NCBI GenBank assembly: GCA_905221605.1
Contig: CAJNDS010000413.1
Coordinates: forward strand, 893,243-957,242
Direction of reading: 5' to 3'
Length of the DNA stretch: 64,000 bases
Source: Symbiodinium natans
Taxonomy: Eukaryota; Sar; Dinophyceae; Suessiales; Symbiodiniaceae
The notes below the pieces were generated by a model that did not search any database, had not been told where the DNA came from, and worked only from the letters and a program-made list of their open reading frames with translations. This document shows positions 1 through 11,700 of this stretch, piece by piece. Within the stretch, counting starts at the first letter, position 1. The number at the start of each line of letters is the position of its first letter. The position numbers and the translations under genes were made by a program.

Positions 1-84
1 CTTAAAACCAAAAAGGGTACCCTGTTTATTCCTAGGTTTCTCCCGGGCTTACGACTACATCACCGGCATGCCCTAAGATACAAG

Positions 85-129
85 GTCGTGGCGACCATGA
101 GAAACTTCCCGGATGACAAGGACGTGCAG
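85..129 (+). CDS. candidate exon, armadillo-repeat-like fragment
   Basis: A 15-codon open segment follows an ACAAG|G acceptor and ends before GC, a permitted dinoflagellate donor. It reads VVATMRNFPDDKDVQ, which resembles the middle of an armadillo repeat (a V..M..P.D..VQ pattern). A possible next exon near 276 (MDALMCYAEI) would extend it, but the junction was not proven. The gene would begin outside the window. This is inference from one short match; chance is a real alternative. Confidence 0.3.
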
Positions 130-686
130 GCCGAAAACTGATCTTGCCTTTAGGGTGTCAGGTTAAGCCTAATGTAGTTCTTTTGGGGCTAGTTAGGGGA
201 TTCTGGCATACACCCTTAAACAGGTGTTGCATAGGAGCCTTTAGGTAGGGGGCGTTTCTTGGCGTTCGTCAGTCAGCATGGATGCCTTGATGTGTTACGC
301 AGAGATCAGGCGATCGGTTATGTAAGACTGTGGCCCCTTTTGGGCCCTTTGATCTACCATCTGCTGAAGAACCCCCCCCCAAAAAAAATGAAAAATCGAT
401 AGTAAGAATCCCTTTATTACCCTTACATGGAAGATTTTTTTCGGGGGGGGGGTTCTTAAGCAGTTCGTAGCGATGCAGCCGTTGTGTTTAGTGTCATCGG
501 GTACCCTGCACCCTATACCCTGAACCCTGAAGCCTAAACCCTGAAGCTTGACCGAGGTGGAGTTTCGGGTTTAGGGCTTAGGGTGCTGGGTAGAGTGTAC
601 AGTGTTACGCTAGGGCTTTTCGGGCACCCCGAAAGGGACCATCAGAAAAAGGGGGGCTGGTGAAATCTCCTTCCTTGAGCCCTGTT

Positions 687-766
687 GTTTAGGGTTTAGG
701 GTTTAGGGTTTAGAGCTTAGGGTTTAGGGTTTGGGTTCAGGGTTTGGGGTTTAGGGTTTAGGGTTT
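687..766. repeat. interstitial telomere-like repeat (TTTAGGG)n, degenerate
   Basis: Degenerate TTTAGGG heptamers with TTTGGGG and TTTAGAG variants. Similar short tracts also occur near 1036-1075, 1511-1565, 1731-1760, 4122-4156 and 4930-5000, in both orientations. Confidence 0.9.
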
Positions 767-1312
767 ACTGTGCAGTGCAGTTGCAGTCGACGGCAGCTGC
801 GTGCAGGTGTCCTGCCTCCTCAGCCTCAGCGGGGCCATCCTCTTCAACCGCGACGCTCAGCTCGGGTTTAGGGTTTCGGGTTTAGGGATTAGAGTTTAAA
901 TTTGGGGTCTAGGGGATTTAGTCTTATGGCCCAGGGCCTTCAGGGCCGCTCTTCAAGAATGTCTAATGTTACGTTTGCCAACATTTGCTCTCGTGTACCC
1001 GAGCTTGCTCCTAAACCCTCACTTGCGCACCCTAAACCTAAACCCTAAGCCCTAAGCCCTAAACCCTAAACCCTAGGCTTCCTGTAGCTAAGGAAAGCGG
1101 CCTCCTGGCCGGACAGCTGGGGGCGCTGAGCTTTGGCATTGCCTGGCACTGCCGAGTCGTGAGGGCTTTAGTGCAGATTCAACTCCTACCCAGACCTCTA
1201 CACCAGAAAACCCTGAACGAAGCTCCCCCCCCCCCCCCCCGTACCCCTCTTCAGGGCTCAGGGGGTAGGTTTTAGGGCACACCCTTAACCCTCAACTCTT
1301 AGGGTACCTCAA

Positions 1313-1397
1313 CCCAGAGAACCCAATACCTCTTAATTAAGGAATATGCCTGAAATCATGGTGTATTCCTTAATTAAGGAGTATTGGGCTCTCTGGG
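1313..1397. mobile_element. short inverted-repeat element, family A
   Basis: This is an 85-bp near-perfect palindrome. Its arms run CCCAGAGARCCCAATAC, then a CTTAATTAAGG core, and back to GTATTGGGCTCTCTGGG. There is no ORF. The same arms recur at 3888-3992, 8532-8757, 15230-15427 and 17667-17773, so this is a dispersed MITE-like family and not a one-off hairpin. Confidence 0.75.
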
Positions 1398-1647
1398 AAT
1401 ATGGGTCCAGGCCGATGAGGGTGCCGAGGCTTTCTGATCCCAAGGGCTCTTCGGGAGCGACCGACTCGCTCGCCCAAGTAAGAGGGGTCCCGTAGGATGG
1501 GACCCTCGAATTAGGGTTTGGGGTTTGGGGTTTGGGGTTTAGGGTTTAGGGTTTAGGGTTTAGGATTATACCCCACCCTGACCTTCTTTTTTTGGCTAAG
1601 AAAGGGAAGGGGCCATATTCAGGGACCATAGTGCCATCCTTACAGAG

Positions 1648-1693
1648 GAACACCACGTGGAATTTCTACTCCAAGCACATGGACGACCCCGAG
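1648..1693 (+). CDS. candidate exon, unassigned
   Basis: An open segment lies between an ACAGAG|G acceptor and a GAG|GTAACA donor. One frame reads NTTWNFYSKHMDDPE. No family is recognised. The canonical-looking boundaries and biased composition are the only support. Confidence 0.3.
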
Positions 1694-1917
1694 GTAACAA
1701 GCCTAGGCTGCGGATGTGGGCCAGATAGGGTTTAAGGTTTAGGGTTTAGGGTTTAGGGTTTGTAGATTCCTGAAACGTGATACTACACATGTTCTTCGCG
1801 GCTGGCAGAGCACCAAGAACCAAGTTATGCCAGTGCCTTTTTGTCGCAACTGCGTTCAGGCTGTTAGGAGTGCAGTTCGCTAGATCAGACACTTATCGCC
1901 GCTTCCTCCCTGGCTAG

Positions 1918-1972
1918 GTGGTGCCATCGGCGCATTCTTTGACTATGTCAATGAAAACCGGGACATCGCCAG
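1918..1972 (+). CDS. candidate exon, unassigned
   Basis: Open segment between a GGCTAG|G acceptor and an AG|GTGCTG donor, reading GAIGAFFDYVNENRDIA in one frame. It may belong with the neighbouring candidates at 1648 and 2509, but the phases were not resolved and no family is recognised. Confidence 0.3.
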
Positions 1973-2196
1973 GTGCTGCCTAGCGTCGTGATGTGACCTT
2001 CATTCTAAATACCCTTCCAATATTCGAGTAGGTACCCTTCCAAGATTTGAGTACCTGGACGTACAGGTAATATCCAGATCAGATTAGGGCGTTTCCGAAA
2101 TTAGGGGTACCTTATTGGGTCCTTATGATAAAAGAGAAGCCTACTATTGGGGGGTCTTTTCTAGTGGTCTTTTCGTAAACCCTTAGTAGTAGAGTA

Positions 2197-2283
2197 GGTA
2201 ACCTTTAACCTTTTTGGGTTAACATATTCCCCTTATAATCCCAAAGGTTAACCTTTAAAACCCCTAGGTACTGGACAACTAAG
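2197..2283. repeat. dispersed repeat family I, copy 1
   Basis: An 87-bp unit from GGTAACCTTTAACCTTTTTG to CTGGACAACTAAG, with an inverted-repeat core around TATNCCCCTTATA. A second copy lies at 46815-46903, inside the third intron of the first transporter gene. That shows it is a dispersed element. Confidence 0.7.
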
Positions 2284-2390
2284 AACCCGCATATTCTGTT
2301 CCTCATCGCCCTACACAACTTCCAAGATCATCGTGTTTCGTCATTCGCCTCGGACACCTTGCACGCTACATCAGGTTTTGTACCCCCGGG

Positions 2391-2504
2391 TTTAGGGTTT
2401 AGGGTTTAGGGTTTAGGGTTTAGGGTTTAGGGTTTAGGGTTTAGGGTTTAGGGTTTAGGGTTTAGGGTTTAGGGTTTAGGGTTTAGGGTTTAGGGTTTAG
2501 GGTT
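2391..2504. repeat. interstitial telomere-like array (TTTAGGG)16
   Basis: About 16 uninterrupted perfect TTTAGGG heptamers. The array is internal, with unique DNA on both sides, so it is not a chromosome end. Confidence 0.97.
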
Positions 2505-2508
2505 GAAG

Positions 2509-2620
2509 CACCATCCAGATCGACCTTCATGGATGTGGGCAAGAGATAGCTGCCTTCCCAGTTGCTCCAGAGCTGTTTAGCCACGCAATTGTGCATGTGA
2601 CATGGGTGCCTCTATATGTA
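2509..2620 (+). CDS. candidate exon, unassigned
   Basis: Immediately after the telomere-like array and a GAAG acceptor-like site, one frame stays open for about 37 codons (begins TIQIDLHGCGQEIAAFPVAP). The donor end is uncertain. No family is recognised. Confidence 0.25.
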
Positions 2621-2900
2621 TGTTCTGTTCCTCCTTCCCGGGAACACCCCTGAATACAAGCATCCCTACATGGGCATTTCCCAGAATGGGGGTACGCCTT
2701 TCATACCGCAAATAGAATAGACTCCCTTAAAGGACCCCCAAAACGGGTACGGAAGCCCCTGCCATACATTGACTTGGAAGAGCCGCTGAGACCCCAACAC
2801 GCCATGTAGGAGTCCGAGCCGCGAGCAGAGCGGGCACTTAAAAAAAACAAAAACATGCCAATGTGGTTTTTGTTCCAGTGCGGTTTGTCATATACTTAAA

Positions 2901-2983
2901 GGCTCCTATGTAGTACCTTTGTGGGGGTAGTATACTAGAATCACCTTGTAACTAACCCAAAAAGGAACTACATTGGAGCCTTT
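2901..2983. mobile_element. short inverted-repeat element, family D
   Basis: Arms pair AGGCTCCTATGTAGTACCTT with a later AAGGAACTACATTGGAGCCT around a GGGGTAGTATACTAGAATC core. Related copies lie at 12232-12327, about 17613-17816 (interrupted by family A) and 37011-37100. There is no coding capacity. Confidence 0.7.
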
Positions 2984-3418
2984 GGAAGGCCCTGAAACAT
3001 GAACCGTACACTCATGGCATCTTCCGCAGGGCTCACTGACATCGGACCTTGGGGTCTCAATAAACTTTATAATCGGCTGATGGTCCAGTGTACTGTTCAG
3101 CAGCGGCAAGTATCATCGTAGTACGATTGAGCGATTCGGGTGTTGTGGTCTACTTCGGGTTTCAGGTCCTCACTGTTCAGGTTCATACAGCCCTCTCGGG
3201 TCAATTTCTTTCCCTTGCTGCGAGGGAGCTCGGCATTATCCCGGGCCTGATCCAGAACATCCGGAACAACTTTCACGGCAAGCCTCTGGGGCATGGTCAA
3301 GCCTCTAAGATAGGGGTCGGAAGAATTGCTAGTCGTATTCCCTTGTGGTTCCTTCATAAAGAGACTATAAGGACCCCCCAAAACCCTATTCTACTGCCTT
3401 AGGCCCCTATATGTCTTT

Positions 3419-3496
3419 GGGATGTTCTTCCCCCTTCTACTAGCAGTCCTTAGTAGGGATTGTAGTTGAGGACTGTTAGTATAAGGGGAGCATCCC
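3419..3496. mobile_element. short inverted-repeat element, family C
   Basis: Hairpin-forming unit beginning GGGATGTTC and ending GGGGAGCATCCC, with inner arms around CTAGCAGTCCTTA and GGACTGTTAGTATAAG. Related copies are at 34702-34789, 39862-40057 (interrupted by another repeat) and 40332-40464. Confidence 0.7.
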
Positions 3497-3800
3497 AACC
3501 TATCCCCTTAGTAGCGCAGTGGTACTGTACCCTTTTCCCTTTTTTTGGGTCATGGGTCCCTTTTTTTAAGTAACTAACCCCAAAAAGGGCCTAAAAAAGG
3601 CTGCCTCCTACTATACTATGCTTACTGGGCTACCAAGATCCCTAAACCCTAGATCCCATACTACGCCCTTGGATAACTCATGTTTAGCTCTCTTCCAGTG
3701 GTGCCTCTTTCCCTATTTTTTCAGGGTTCCCTTTATAAAGTAACCAGGCCCAAAAAGGGTACCCTTATTGTAGTATGGGTCACTGGGCTACCACCCTCAG

Positions 3801-4003
3801 GATCCATGTACCTACATAGTATATACTTGGGCCCTAAAGCTACTTGATGGGAACAACTTTAAAGCCCAAGCATATACCATATAGGTACCCAGAGAGCCCA
3901 ATACCTCTTAATTAAGGATCCTTAAATCATAGTAAGGATCCCTTTATGATTTAAGGTATTTTCCTTAATTAAGGAGTATTGGGCTCTCTGGGTACATGGA
4001 TCC
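3801..4003. mobile_element. family F inverted-repeat element interrupted by family A
   Basis: The outer unit runs from GGATCCATGTACCTACATAG to TACATGGATCCTTAGGG, and its arms are inverted copies. The 105-bp family A element at 3888-3992 splits the right arm at TA, with TA on both sides. An uninterrupted relative sits at about 33237-33332. Confidence 0.75.
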
Positions 4004-4396
4004 TTAGGGCCAAGAATTTGAGAGCATCTTGTTTCGGAATGTTTTTGCAGAGGAGAAGTTGACTGTGTGGCCTCCTACGTCCCTGCGTCAGAAACCCTGA
4101 ATCTGAAAAGGCTGAGCTCCGGGTTTAGGGTTTAGGGTTTAGGGTTAGGGTTTAGGGTGAAGAAGAACTTAGTAGAGCCCCAGAATCAGTTCCCGTGTAG
4201 CCTTGTCTCGCGCTCCAAACCTATCCTGTGGGAGGGTGTAGGGTTTAGGGTTTAGGGTTTGGATAGGGTTTAGAAGAGCTTCAAGACCCGGGCCCTATTC
4301 CAACCCGAAATCCAGTCTTCAAGCTGCCCTACCCGTGAATCTTCAACATTCCCATTTTTACGTGTTTTTGTTTCCGTAATCATGGGTTTCCCTACG

Positions 4397-4608
4397 GTTT
4401 AGGGTTTAGGGTTTAGGGTTTTAGGGTTTTAGGGTTTTAGGGTTTTAGGGTTTTAGGGTTTTAGGGTTTTAGGGTTTTAGGGTTTTAGGGTTTTAGGGTT
4501 TTAGGGTTTTAGGGTTTTAGGGTTTTAGGGTTTTAGGGTTTTAGGGTTTTAGGGTTTTAGGGTTTTAGGGTTTTAGGGTTTTAGGGTTTTAGGGTTTAGG
4601 GTTTAGGG
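4397..4608. repeat. octamer array (TTTTAGGG)n between heptamer ends
   Basis: About 24 near-perfect TTTTAGGG octamers flanked on each side by two to three normal TTTAGGG heptamers. The extra T has been homogenised across the array, which points to local tandem expansion after a one-base change. Confidence 0.95.
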
Positions 4609-7050
4609 ACCCTCTATACCTCCCCCCCCCCCCCAGGTTCCCCCCTTACATAACCTTCATTCGGCTTAATTGTCCCTACATAGCCGCCGTACTTATGGGG
4701 AACCCAGGGGGAGTAGTATGGGGGGGGGGGGGGGGCGGGGGGTAGTAGCTACTAGGGGATTCCATGAGTTTAGGGTGTGGGGTGACGGGGAACATGAATA
4801 TAAGGGTTTAGGGTTTGGAAACCCGGGATGACACAAGGTATGGCGAATGGAACGTTGAACCCGTCAAGAACTCTCTCTTTGCCCTGTCTTCTGGCGCTTG
4901 GAAGAATCAGGACAGCGGTTTAAAGGGAAACCCTAAACCCTAAACCCTAAACCCTAATCCCTAATCCCTAAACCCTAAACCCTAAACCCTAAACGCTAGG
5001 GGTTTAGGGTTCCGTGTCCTCAAGGGTGCGGGCCTTCTGGGTTACTGTGGCGTGGTGGCTCCTGAGGTGCAGGTTGTGGCTCCTTCTACACTAGATTCCC
5101 ACAACCCTCCCTAAAGGACCTAGAGGTTCGTATGTGGTAGTTTCACTAGAGCCGTCAGGTAAGCCCTAAAAATTCGCCATGTTTTGAGCCGCCGCACTTG
5201 ATCAGGACTTGGTCGTGGAGGCTGGTTTCATCCCGTTAGACGTCGCGTGCCTTTGCAGCAGCATGGGCTTACGAGCTCTAAAAGCAGCAACGACGGGTGA
5301 TAAATCTGATTGGGGTTGGGGACTACATGACACGTTTGGGGGCTACGTGTCCATGGCCAAGAGCATCGGGGTCTTTAAAACAAAAAGATTAATTCCGAAT
5401 CAGGGCCATATGGGGGGGGTTCCGAAATCAGGGGTACCCTCTCAATGGGGCCCTATCAGGGTTCCTGCTTTTTTGGGGGGTCTTTGCTCGGGGTGTCTTA
5501 CCATCATAAAAACCCCCACACCTCTCAAACCCTCACCCTAAAGCCTACACCCTAACCAGGCTGATCGCGGAGCATGGCCACGAAGCAAAGATTGCTGAAG
5601 AGTCATTGCAGGTGGTGAAATCCTTAACGCGCCTCGGCAGGCAAACCTTTCTAGGGTTGACAGGGTTTAGGGCTTGCCCAAGGACTCATTATGATTTAAG
5701 GAATCTTCCTTAGTTAAGGCCTTAACTTATTATGATTTAAGGCCTACGTATTCCTTTAATTAAGGACTGTTCCTTAATTAAGGGGTCAAGGGATCCTTAT
5801 TATGATTTAAGGACTGTTCCTTAACTAAGGGGTATAAAGGGCTTGTTGGGAACTGCTCTGAGGTTTGCCTCTGACGACCTACGACACCGGATGTCCGAGG
5901 CGGGACTGTTCAAAGTGCTGGCGCAGGCAGCCTGGCCACACTTCAGCAGGGCTTTCGGCAGCAGCCACGAAAGCGCCTACTATTATGGGGGGTCGGAAGA
6001 AGTACTAATGTAACTCCCTTATGGCCTTGTGGTTCCTAAAAACACTCTACTACAGTAACCCCCCCCACAACCAGATTCTAAGTTAAGGCCCCTAGATGAG
6101 ACATGTATATATATATGTATATTATACACACAGATAGGGAACTGCGTTCTTTCTGGGTACCTCATGTTCAACCTGTTTTGGCTACCTCCATGAAGCCTTC
6201 TGTCCTTGCCCCTAAGCCAAAAGGATCCGAAATCTTTCCTGCCATTTCCATGAATGAAAGAAACAAGAAAGTTAAAGCACGGCAACTTTACCCGAGCCGT
6301 ACACCCCAAAACCCCAAGCCTAAACCGTAACAACAACCACATATTGTCAGTTCTCTGAATTGTGGTCCCTTTTGGGGAAGTCTAAATGACGAGGGTCGCC
6401 TTATAAAAAGGATACTAAGGACCCCAAATGGGATATGTTTTCGAGAAATCGCCATATCTTCTCGAAAGGGCATGGGAGGGTCCTCCGGCTTCATAGCGGC
6501 GCTCTGTAGCTTGTTCTTTTCCCGAAGACTCGCAGAACTAAGGCTGCTCCGAAAACACTAAGCTAAAGCCCATAGAAGCTTGAAGCCCTAAACCCTATCA
6601 GCAATAAACTCCGAAAGAGCTAAACCTTGCACTCTCAAGCGCCGGAAGATCTTCTCGTCAAGGATGCCCAAGAGTACCTGCCCTCCTTCCCCGTTTCTTT
6701 TGGATGTGGTCCCGTATAGCTCCCATTCAACCAGAGCGGGCCCCTTTATTCCCTCAAGTTACTGGGAAAGTCTGGGAAACCTTGTTTGCAAACCCAAACC
6801 CCAAACCCTCAATCCTAAACCCTGAAACCTCAACCTCAAACCCTAAACCCTAAAGCAGCCTAAAAACTAAAAACCCAACACCAATCCCTCAACCCTCCCC
6901 TCAAGCCTAAACCCTGAACCCTAGACCCTCCCTCATCTTCTCGGGTGCTGCAGGGTATCTATTACTGTTATTGGTGAGTGTATATAAGGTTCTTTTTTTC
7001 ATATTGGTGAGTGTATATACTTGGTGGCCTTTTGGGGATACAAGCAGTAC
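4609..7050. other. gene-poor stretch with repeats
   Basis: Holds poly-C and poly-G runs (4622-4634, 4720-4734), short CCCTAAA tracts (4930-5000), TTAATTAA palindromes at about 5690-5840 related to family A, and an imperfect TA repeat near 6105-6130. An open frame at 5209-5541 spans composition-mixed sequence and matches nothing recognisable. No gene is supported. Confidence 0.6.
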
Positions 7051-7114
7051 AAACCCTAAACCCTAAACCCTAAACCCTAAACCCTAAACCCTAAACCCTA
7101 AACCCTAAACCCTA
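7051..7114. repeat. interstitial telomere-like array (CCCTAAA)9
   Basis: Nine CCCTAAA heptamers end seven bases before a CAG|G acceptor-like site that opens the exon candidate at 7122. The repeat therefore abuts a possible splice junction. Confidence 0.95.
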
Positions 7115-7121
7115 TCTTCAG

Positions 7122-7205
7122 GTGCTGCGCACCCGTAGCTTCGACCGGGGGGCGGTGAGCCTCGTCTGCGACGCCATCATCAACCTGATCGGGCCCAACG
7201 TCGAG
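7122..7205 (+). CDS. candidate exon, helical-repeat-like, unassigned
   Basis: Follows TCTTCAG|G and stays open for 28 codons before a GC donor-like site. It is GC-rich, unlike the repeats around it, and includes AVSLVCDAIINLIGPNVE, which could be part of an armadillo/HEAT-type helix pair. The downstream continuation in this frame is translation of TTTAGGG-type repeat and is not counted. Confidence 0.35.
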
Positions 7206-8463
7206 GCAGGGTCGAGGGTTGAGGTTTTGGGGTTTAGGGTTTGGGGTTTAGGGTTTGGGGCTGAGGGTTTAGGGTTTGGGGTCGTGGGCCTTGAGTTTAA
7301 GGCGACTGGAGGTTTGCTCACAAGAGGGGTACCCTTGTTGGGGTTTCCAAAACAAGCCGGGTTTAGGGTTTTAGGGTTTAGGGTTTAGGGTTTAGGGTTT
7401 TACGGTTTTAGGGTTTAGGATTTGGGGTTTCGGGTTCAGGGTTCAGGGTTTAGAGTTTAGAGGTTAGAATTTAGATTTTTTTTTTTGGGGGGGGGGGGGG
7501 GGCAGTTGCACGAAAAGTCCCTCCTAGGGTTCCCTCCCAGGCTGCACCGCTCACGAAAGTGTGAAGCAGCTTGTGCGGACAAACCCGAAGCCACATCCCC
7601 CTTGAGAATCATTTTTGTTTTTCTTTACATAAAAACCCAAGAGGATATTATTTTTGTTTTTCTTTATATAAAAATCCAAGAGGATATTAAAATATACCAT
7701 GTTTAAGTAAGGTTCTAAGTGGAGTATAGGAAGGGTCCATGGACCTGTAGACTATTGCCTTGGCCTCGAAAGTTGCTCTATATAAGCACCTTTATGGGCC
7801 AAGCATAAAGGTACATGGACCCTAAGGGAATGAGCCCAAGACCCCTGCCCAATACCCCTTGATGAAGGAGTATACCCTAAACCTAATTCATATTAAGGGT
7901 CCCTAGACATGAATGAAGGTCCTGCTTGGAAGCTCCTTTGACTTAGTAAGTCTACTTACCATCCCCTAGGAACCCTCTTAGAATCACCATAACCCGCCCT
8001 ACTAACCCTTCTTACGAAGGCAAAAGAGCTCCTTCATTGGGAGTTATGGGGGGGCTCTTTGTCATGGGTTTCCCAACTACCCCCAGCTATACTCTCACCC
8101 TGGGTTCCCCCCCTTCAGACACCTTAGTTAGGCCTTGCTTGTCCCAGCCTTAACTATGGGGGGAACCTTGGGTGGGGGGGGTGGGGCTGGGGGGGGGGGT
8201 AGGGGAACGCTTGACTTTGGGTCTGCCTTTTCCAGCAGCCGCAGGTGGTCTTCTCCAAGTTGCCTGCACTGCGTGGAGTGGGGAACCCTCAGCCAAAACC
8301 ATGACTTTAGCCGAGCAGCATAGATAAACCCTCGGCAAACTCTAAACCGTAAACCCCCACCCCCTCCCCCCCCTGCCTCCCGAACTACACTGAAACACTA
8401 AACCCTGAGCCCTCAACCCTGAACCCTAAACCCTAAACCCTAAACATCTACAACTGGGATCAG
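7206..8463. other. repeats and TA-rich dispersed elements
   Basis: Degenerate TTTAGGG tract to about 7470, then T and G homopolymers. About 7610-7735 is a dispersed repeat with the word TTTTTGTTTTTCTTTATATA; relatives lie at 15715-15800 and 32940-33030. A family F-like unit is near 7735-7830. No gene is supported. Confidence 0.6.
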
Positions 8464-8514
8464 GGCGCCGCGACCGGCGGCGTGCGAGAGATCCCCTTCG
8501 ACGCCGCCATCCAG
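8464..8514 (+). CDS. candidate exon, unassigned
   Basis: A 51-bp GC-rich segment lies between GGATCAG|G and CCAG|GTCCAGG. It encodes GAATGGVREIPFDAAIQ, exactly 17 codons. Clean borders and composition favour an exon; no family is recognised and no partner exon was found. Confidence 0.35.
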
Positions 8515-8531
8515 GTCCAGGGTTTAGGATT

Positions 8532-8757
8532 CTCAGAGAGCCCAATGCCCCTTAAGACACCATATATATATATATGTATATATATATATGTATATTTTAA
8601 GGTATATTACTTAAATCATACCTCATTTTTTGTATTAAGGTATATTCCTTAAGTCATACCCTATATACGTTAAGGTATATTCCTTAGATCATACCCCTAT
8701 ATATATTAAGGTTATATGCCTTAAATCCTTAGATCAGGGGCATTGGGCTCTTGGGGT
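8532..8757. mobile_element. family A inverted-repeat element, long form
   Basis: Starts CAGAGAGCCCAATGCCCCTTA and ends CATTGGGCTCTTGGGG. The interior is filled with TATATATG dinucleotide runs and several TTAAGGTATATNCCTTA units, suggesting internal expansion of the palindrome core. Confidence 0.65.
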
Positions 8758-11700
8758 TTAGGCTTCTCTACTGCCCTAAATTTGGGTTTGGGTTTATAGG
8801 TTTGAGGCTCCTATGGAACAAGCAGGAGTATCGATTTCGGAGCCCAGAAGTTTTTCCCCTCCCTAAACCCTAAACCCTAAACCCTAAATGACCCCGCACC
8901 CAGCTTCGGGTTGAGGGTTGTAGGCTACTTCCCGAAGGATCCATGGTACCTAAATAGATATCTCCTTGGCCCTTAACAGGGCTTCCTATGCAGCACATAC
9001 TTGGCCCTTGAATGGGGGTCCTGCATAGCTGTTACTTGGCCTTTTAAAGGGGTTCCTAAGTAGTAGCTTTCTCTTCAGGGTTTAGGGTTTCGGGCTTGGG
9101 GTTTCGGGTGTAGGGTTTAGGGGTTTAGGGTTTAGGGTTCAAGCACCAGAGCGGAAAACAGCGCAAGAGTCTTCAGAGCCATGGGGTAAGCTACCGGAAG
9201 GCTTTCATGCAGGTTGTCTCTCGGGTTCGACTGAGGAGGCCATACGGCATACTACCCGAAACCCTAAAAGTTTAGGGTTTAGGGTTTAGGGTTTAGGGTT
9301 TAGGGCTAGATTCGAGCTTCAGAAATGCTGGGCAGGTTCCCCTTAGGCATCCGAACATGGCGATGAAGCTGGAATCCCTTGTCTGGTCCATGGTTGCCTT
9401 GTTTAGGGTTTAGGGTTTTGGGTTTTGGGTTTTGGGTTTTGGAGTAACGCCAATCCTTCCTGGACCCCCAGCGGCAGTTCCCTTATTTGGGCAATTCCTC
9501 TTCGTGATACGCAAAACGTAGGCACCCAAGAACGCAAAGCGCAGCGCAAAAGATGGTTAGAGCCTTAAGCCGCCAAACTCCATCACCCAAAGCCCACCCC
9601 CACCCCCTTAGAAACGTAAAATGGGGGGAGGGGGCGCATAATTGCAAACGCTTTTACTTTAATTACAATTTTGCATAGCTGGCGCCCGAGGAGTGCCGCA
9701 AATCACGGGGGCCCAAGATGTAAGTTACAATTTTAGCATCCCCCCCTCTAAGGGGGTGGGGGTCAAAGCCCTATTTAGGGTTTCTGGGTTTAGGGTTTAG
9801 GGTTTAGGGTTATCTAAAACACCTCCAAATGAAGAAACCACCTCCCGGGTTCGAAGTTGGACAAGACTCTTCGGCACAGGGAGAAACTGAGAAAGCCCTG
9901 CGCCACTCTAAATAGCAACGTAACCCTAAGCCCCAAACCTTATAAAACCCAAACCCCAAAACCCATACCCTAAGCCCCACATAGCCCCAAACCCCGAACC
10001 CAGAAACTCAAGACTTAGGCCACCCCCCCGTATCCGAAGCTTTCGAGGCTTCTCTGCATTCCCAACCTTCACAGATTCTGCGCCACAGCACAGATCCTAA
10101 ACCCTAAACCCCAAACCTAAACCCTAAACCCCAAACCCAAAACCCCAAACCCCAAACCCTAAACCCGGCTCTTGGTCTCAGGAACGAGCTGTGAAGGATG
10201 GCATTCTGGAGGCAGTCCTTGCGACTCGTCAGTGTTTTTGCTTAGCCAATACTTATACTTCATTTTTTGGGGGTTTCCTTATATAGGCTTAATGTTGGAC
10301 TCGCTTTAGTATCCAGGGATCCCCCCCCCCCCCCCAAAAAAAAAAAAAAACGAAGTTGGGTTTGCGGAGATCCTCTATCAACTGGGTTGGGGTCTGTGGT
10401 TAGGGCGGTAGGAGTCGAGGATTGAGGGGAAGCCTTGAGGCCTTGAGGCTCTAAGCTTTCCAGGCTCTGTGGCTCCCTGGACAGGGGGGCTGTGGATAAA
10501 TGCGGGGAACCGAAACAATTGACGAAAGCGAACCAGGGCATCGTGGGCTACTCCCTTGGATGTTTTTTTGGGGGGGCCTGTTTCGTACTGAAATTTTGAA
10601 AGGAATTTAAGTTCAGCCGGACACCAGAAAATTCCGGAGCTTCTTATTCAAAACTATTTTTAGTTTATGGCTCCCCGGCCCCACACCCTTCATCCCCGGG
10701 CCGCGAACTTCGCATAATTGTGGACCACCCGCATCAGGGGGGGTAAGATTCAGAGTTTTCTTGTGTGCAGGGCTTCAGGGTTTCAAGTTTTCGGGCTTAG
10801 GGGGGGGTTGGGCTCGGGATTTGTTGTGTGTGTGTGTGTGAGAGAGCGCGTGCGCCTGTTCTAAGTAGGCCTGCCTACCCATGGGAGGAGTTTTACTCAT
10901 GGATTCCCCTACTGCCCCCCTATACTAGCTCCCCCTAGGTTCCCCCATCATTAAGGCTATTTAAGGATAATTCAGCCTAATTAAGGTTATTGAAGGGGGG
11001 AACCTAGAGGGGGTAGAAAAGAGGGCGACGGTTGGGAAGCCCAGGACTTACGGGGGGTCCCAAGAACAGTTGAGGCGAGGGCAATGTCCACAGAGGAGAT
11101 GCAACACTTCGAGCACGGCAGTGGACGGCTCAGTTTGAAAGGTTAAGGGGGGTTCAGGGTTTAGGGTTTAAGGTTCAGGGATTTCCGAGATATACCTAGG
11201 CGTTAAACTTTCCAAGCACTGAAGCGGATGTGAACCCCAAGGCACGTTTGCCAAAGCCCTAATTCCCAACATGACATACTGCCTGGATGACAAGTGCAAT
11301 GGCCGGCAAAAACCAGAAATGACTGAATACGAATAATTACGAAGTGTTGTTTTGGGGGTCTTTGAACAGGCTACTCCCTAGCTTAGTCGTCACTTACTGT
11401 GCAAGCCTAGTACAGGGCAACTCTTTCTTACCCATATTGACCCCCAACACAACGTGATAAACAAACTCCAACCATGCCAATTCTGTCTGAGTGTTTGGGA
11501 TTTCGGGTGATGGCGTTGTTCGGGTCTGCATTTCTAGATTCTAGGATTCCCATTTTTACAACACGGACCCTTCTGTGATCAGGCACTCGTACCCCAACAA
11601 GGATGATGTCAACAAAGAGAATTGTCCATATCTGGCCAGCCCCATTTTTTGCTTGAACTTGGTACTCATATCAAGTAAGAACCCTCAAGAGCTCCAAAAC

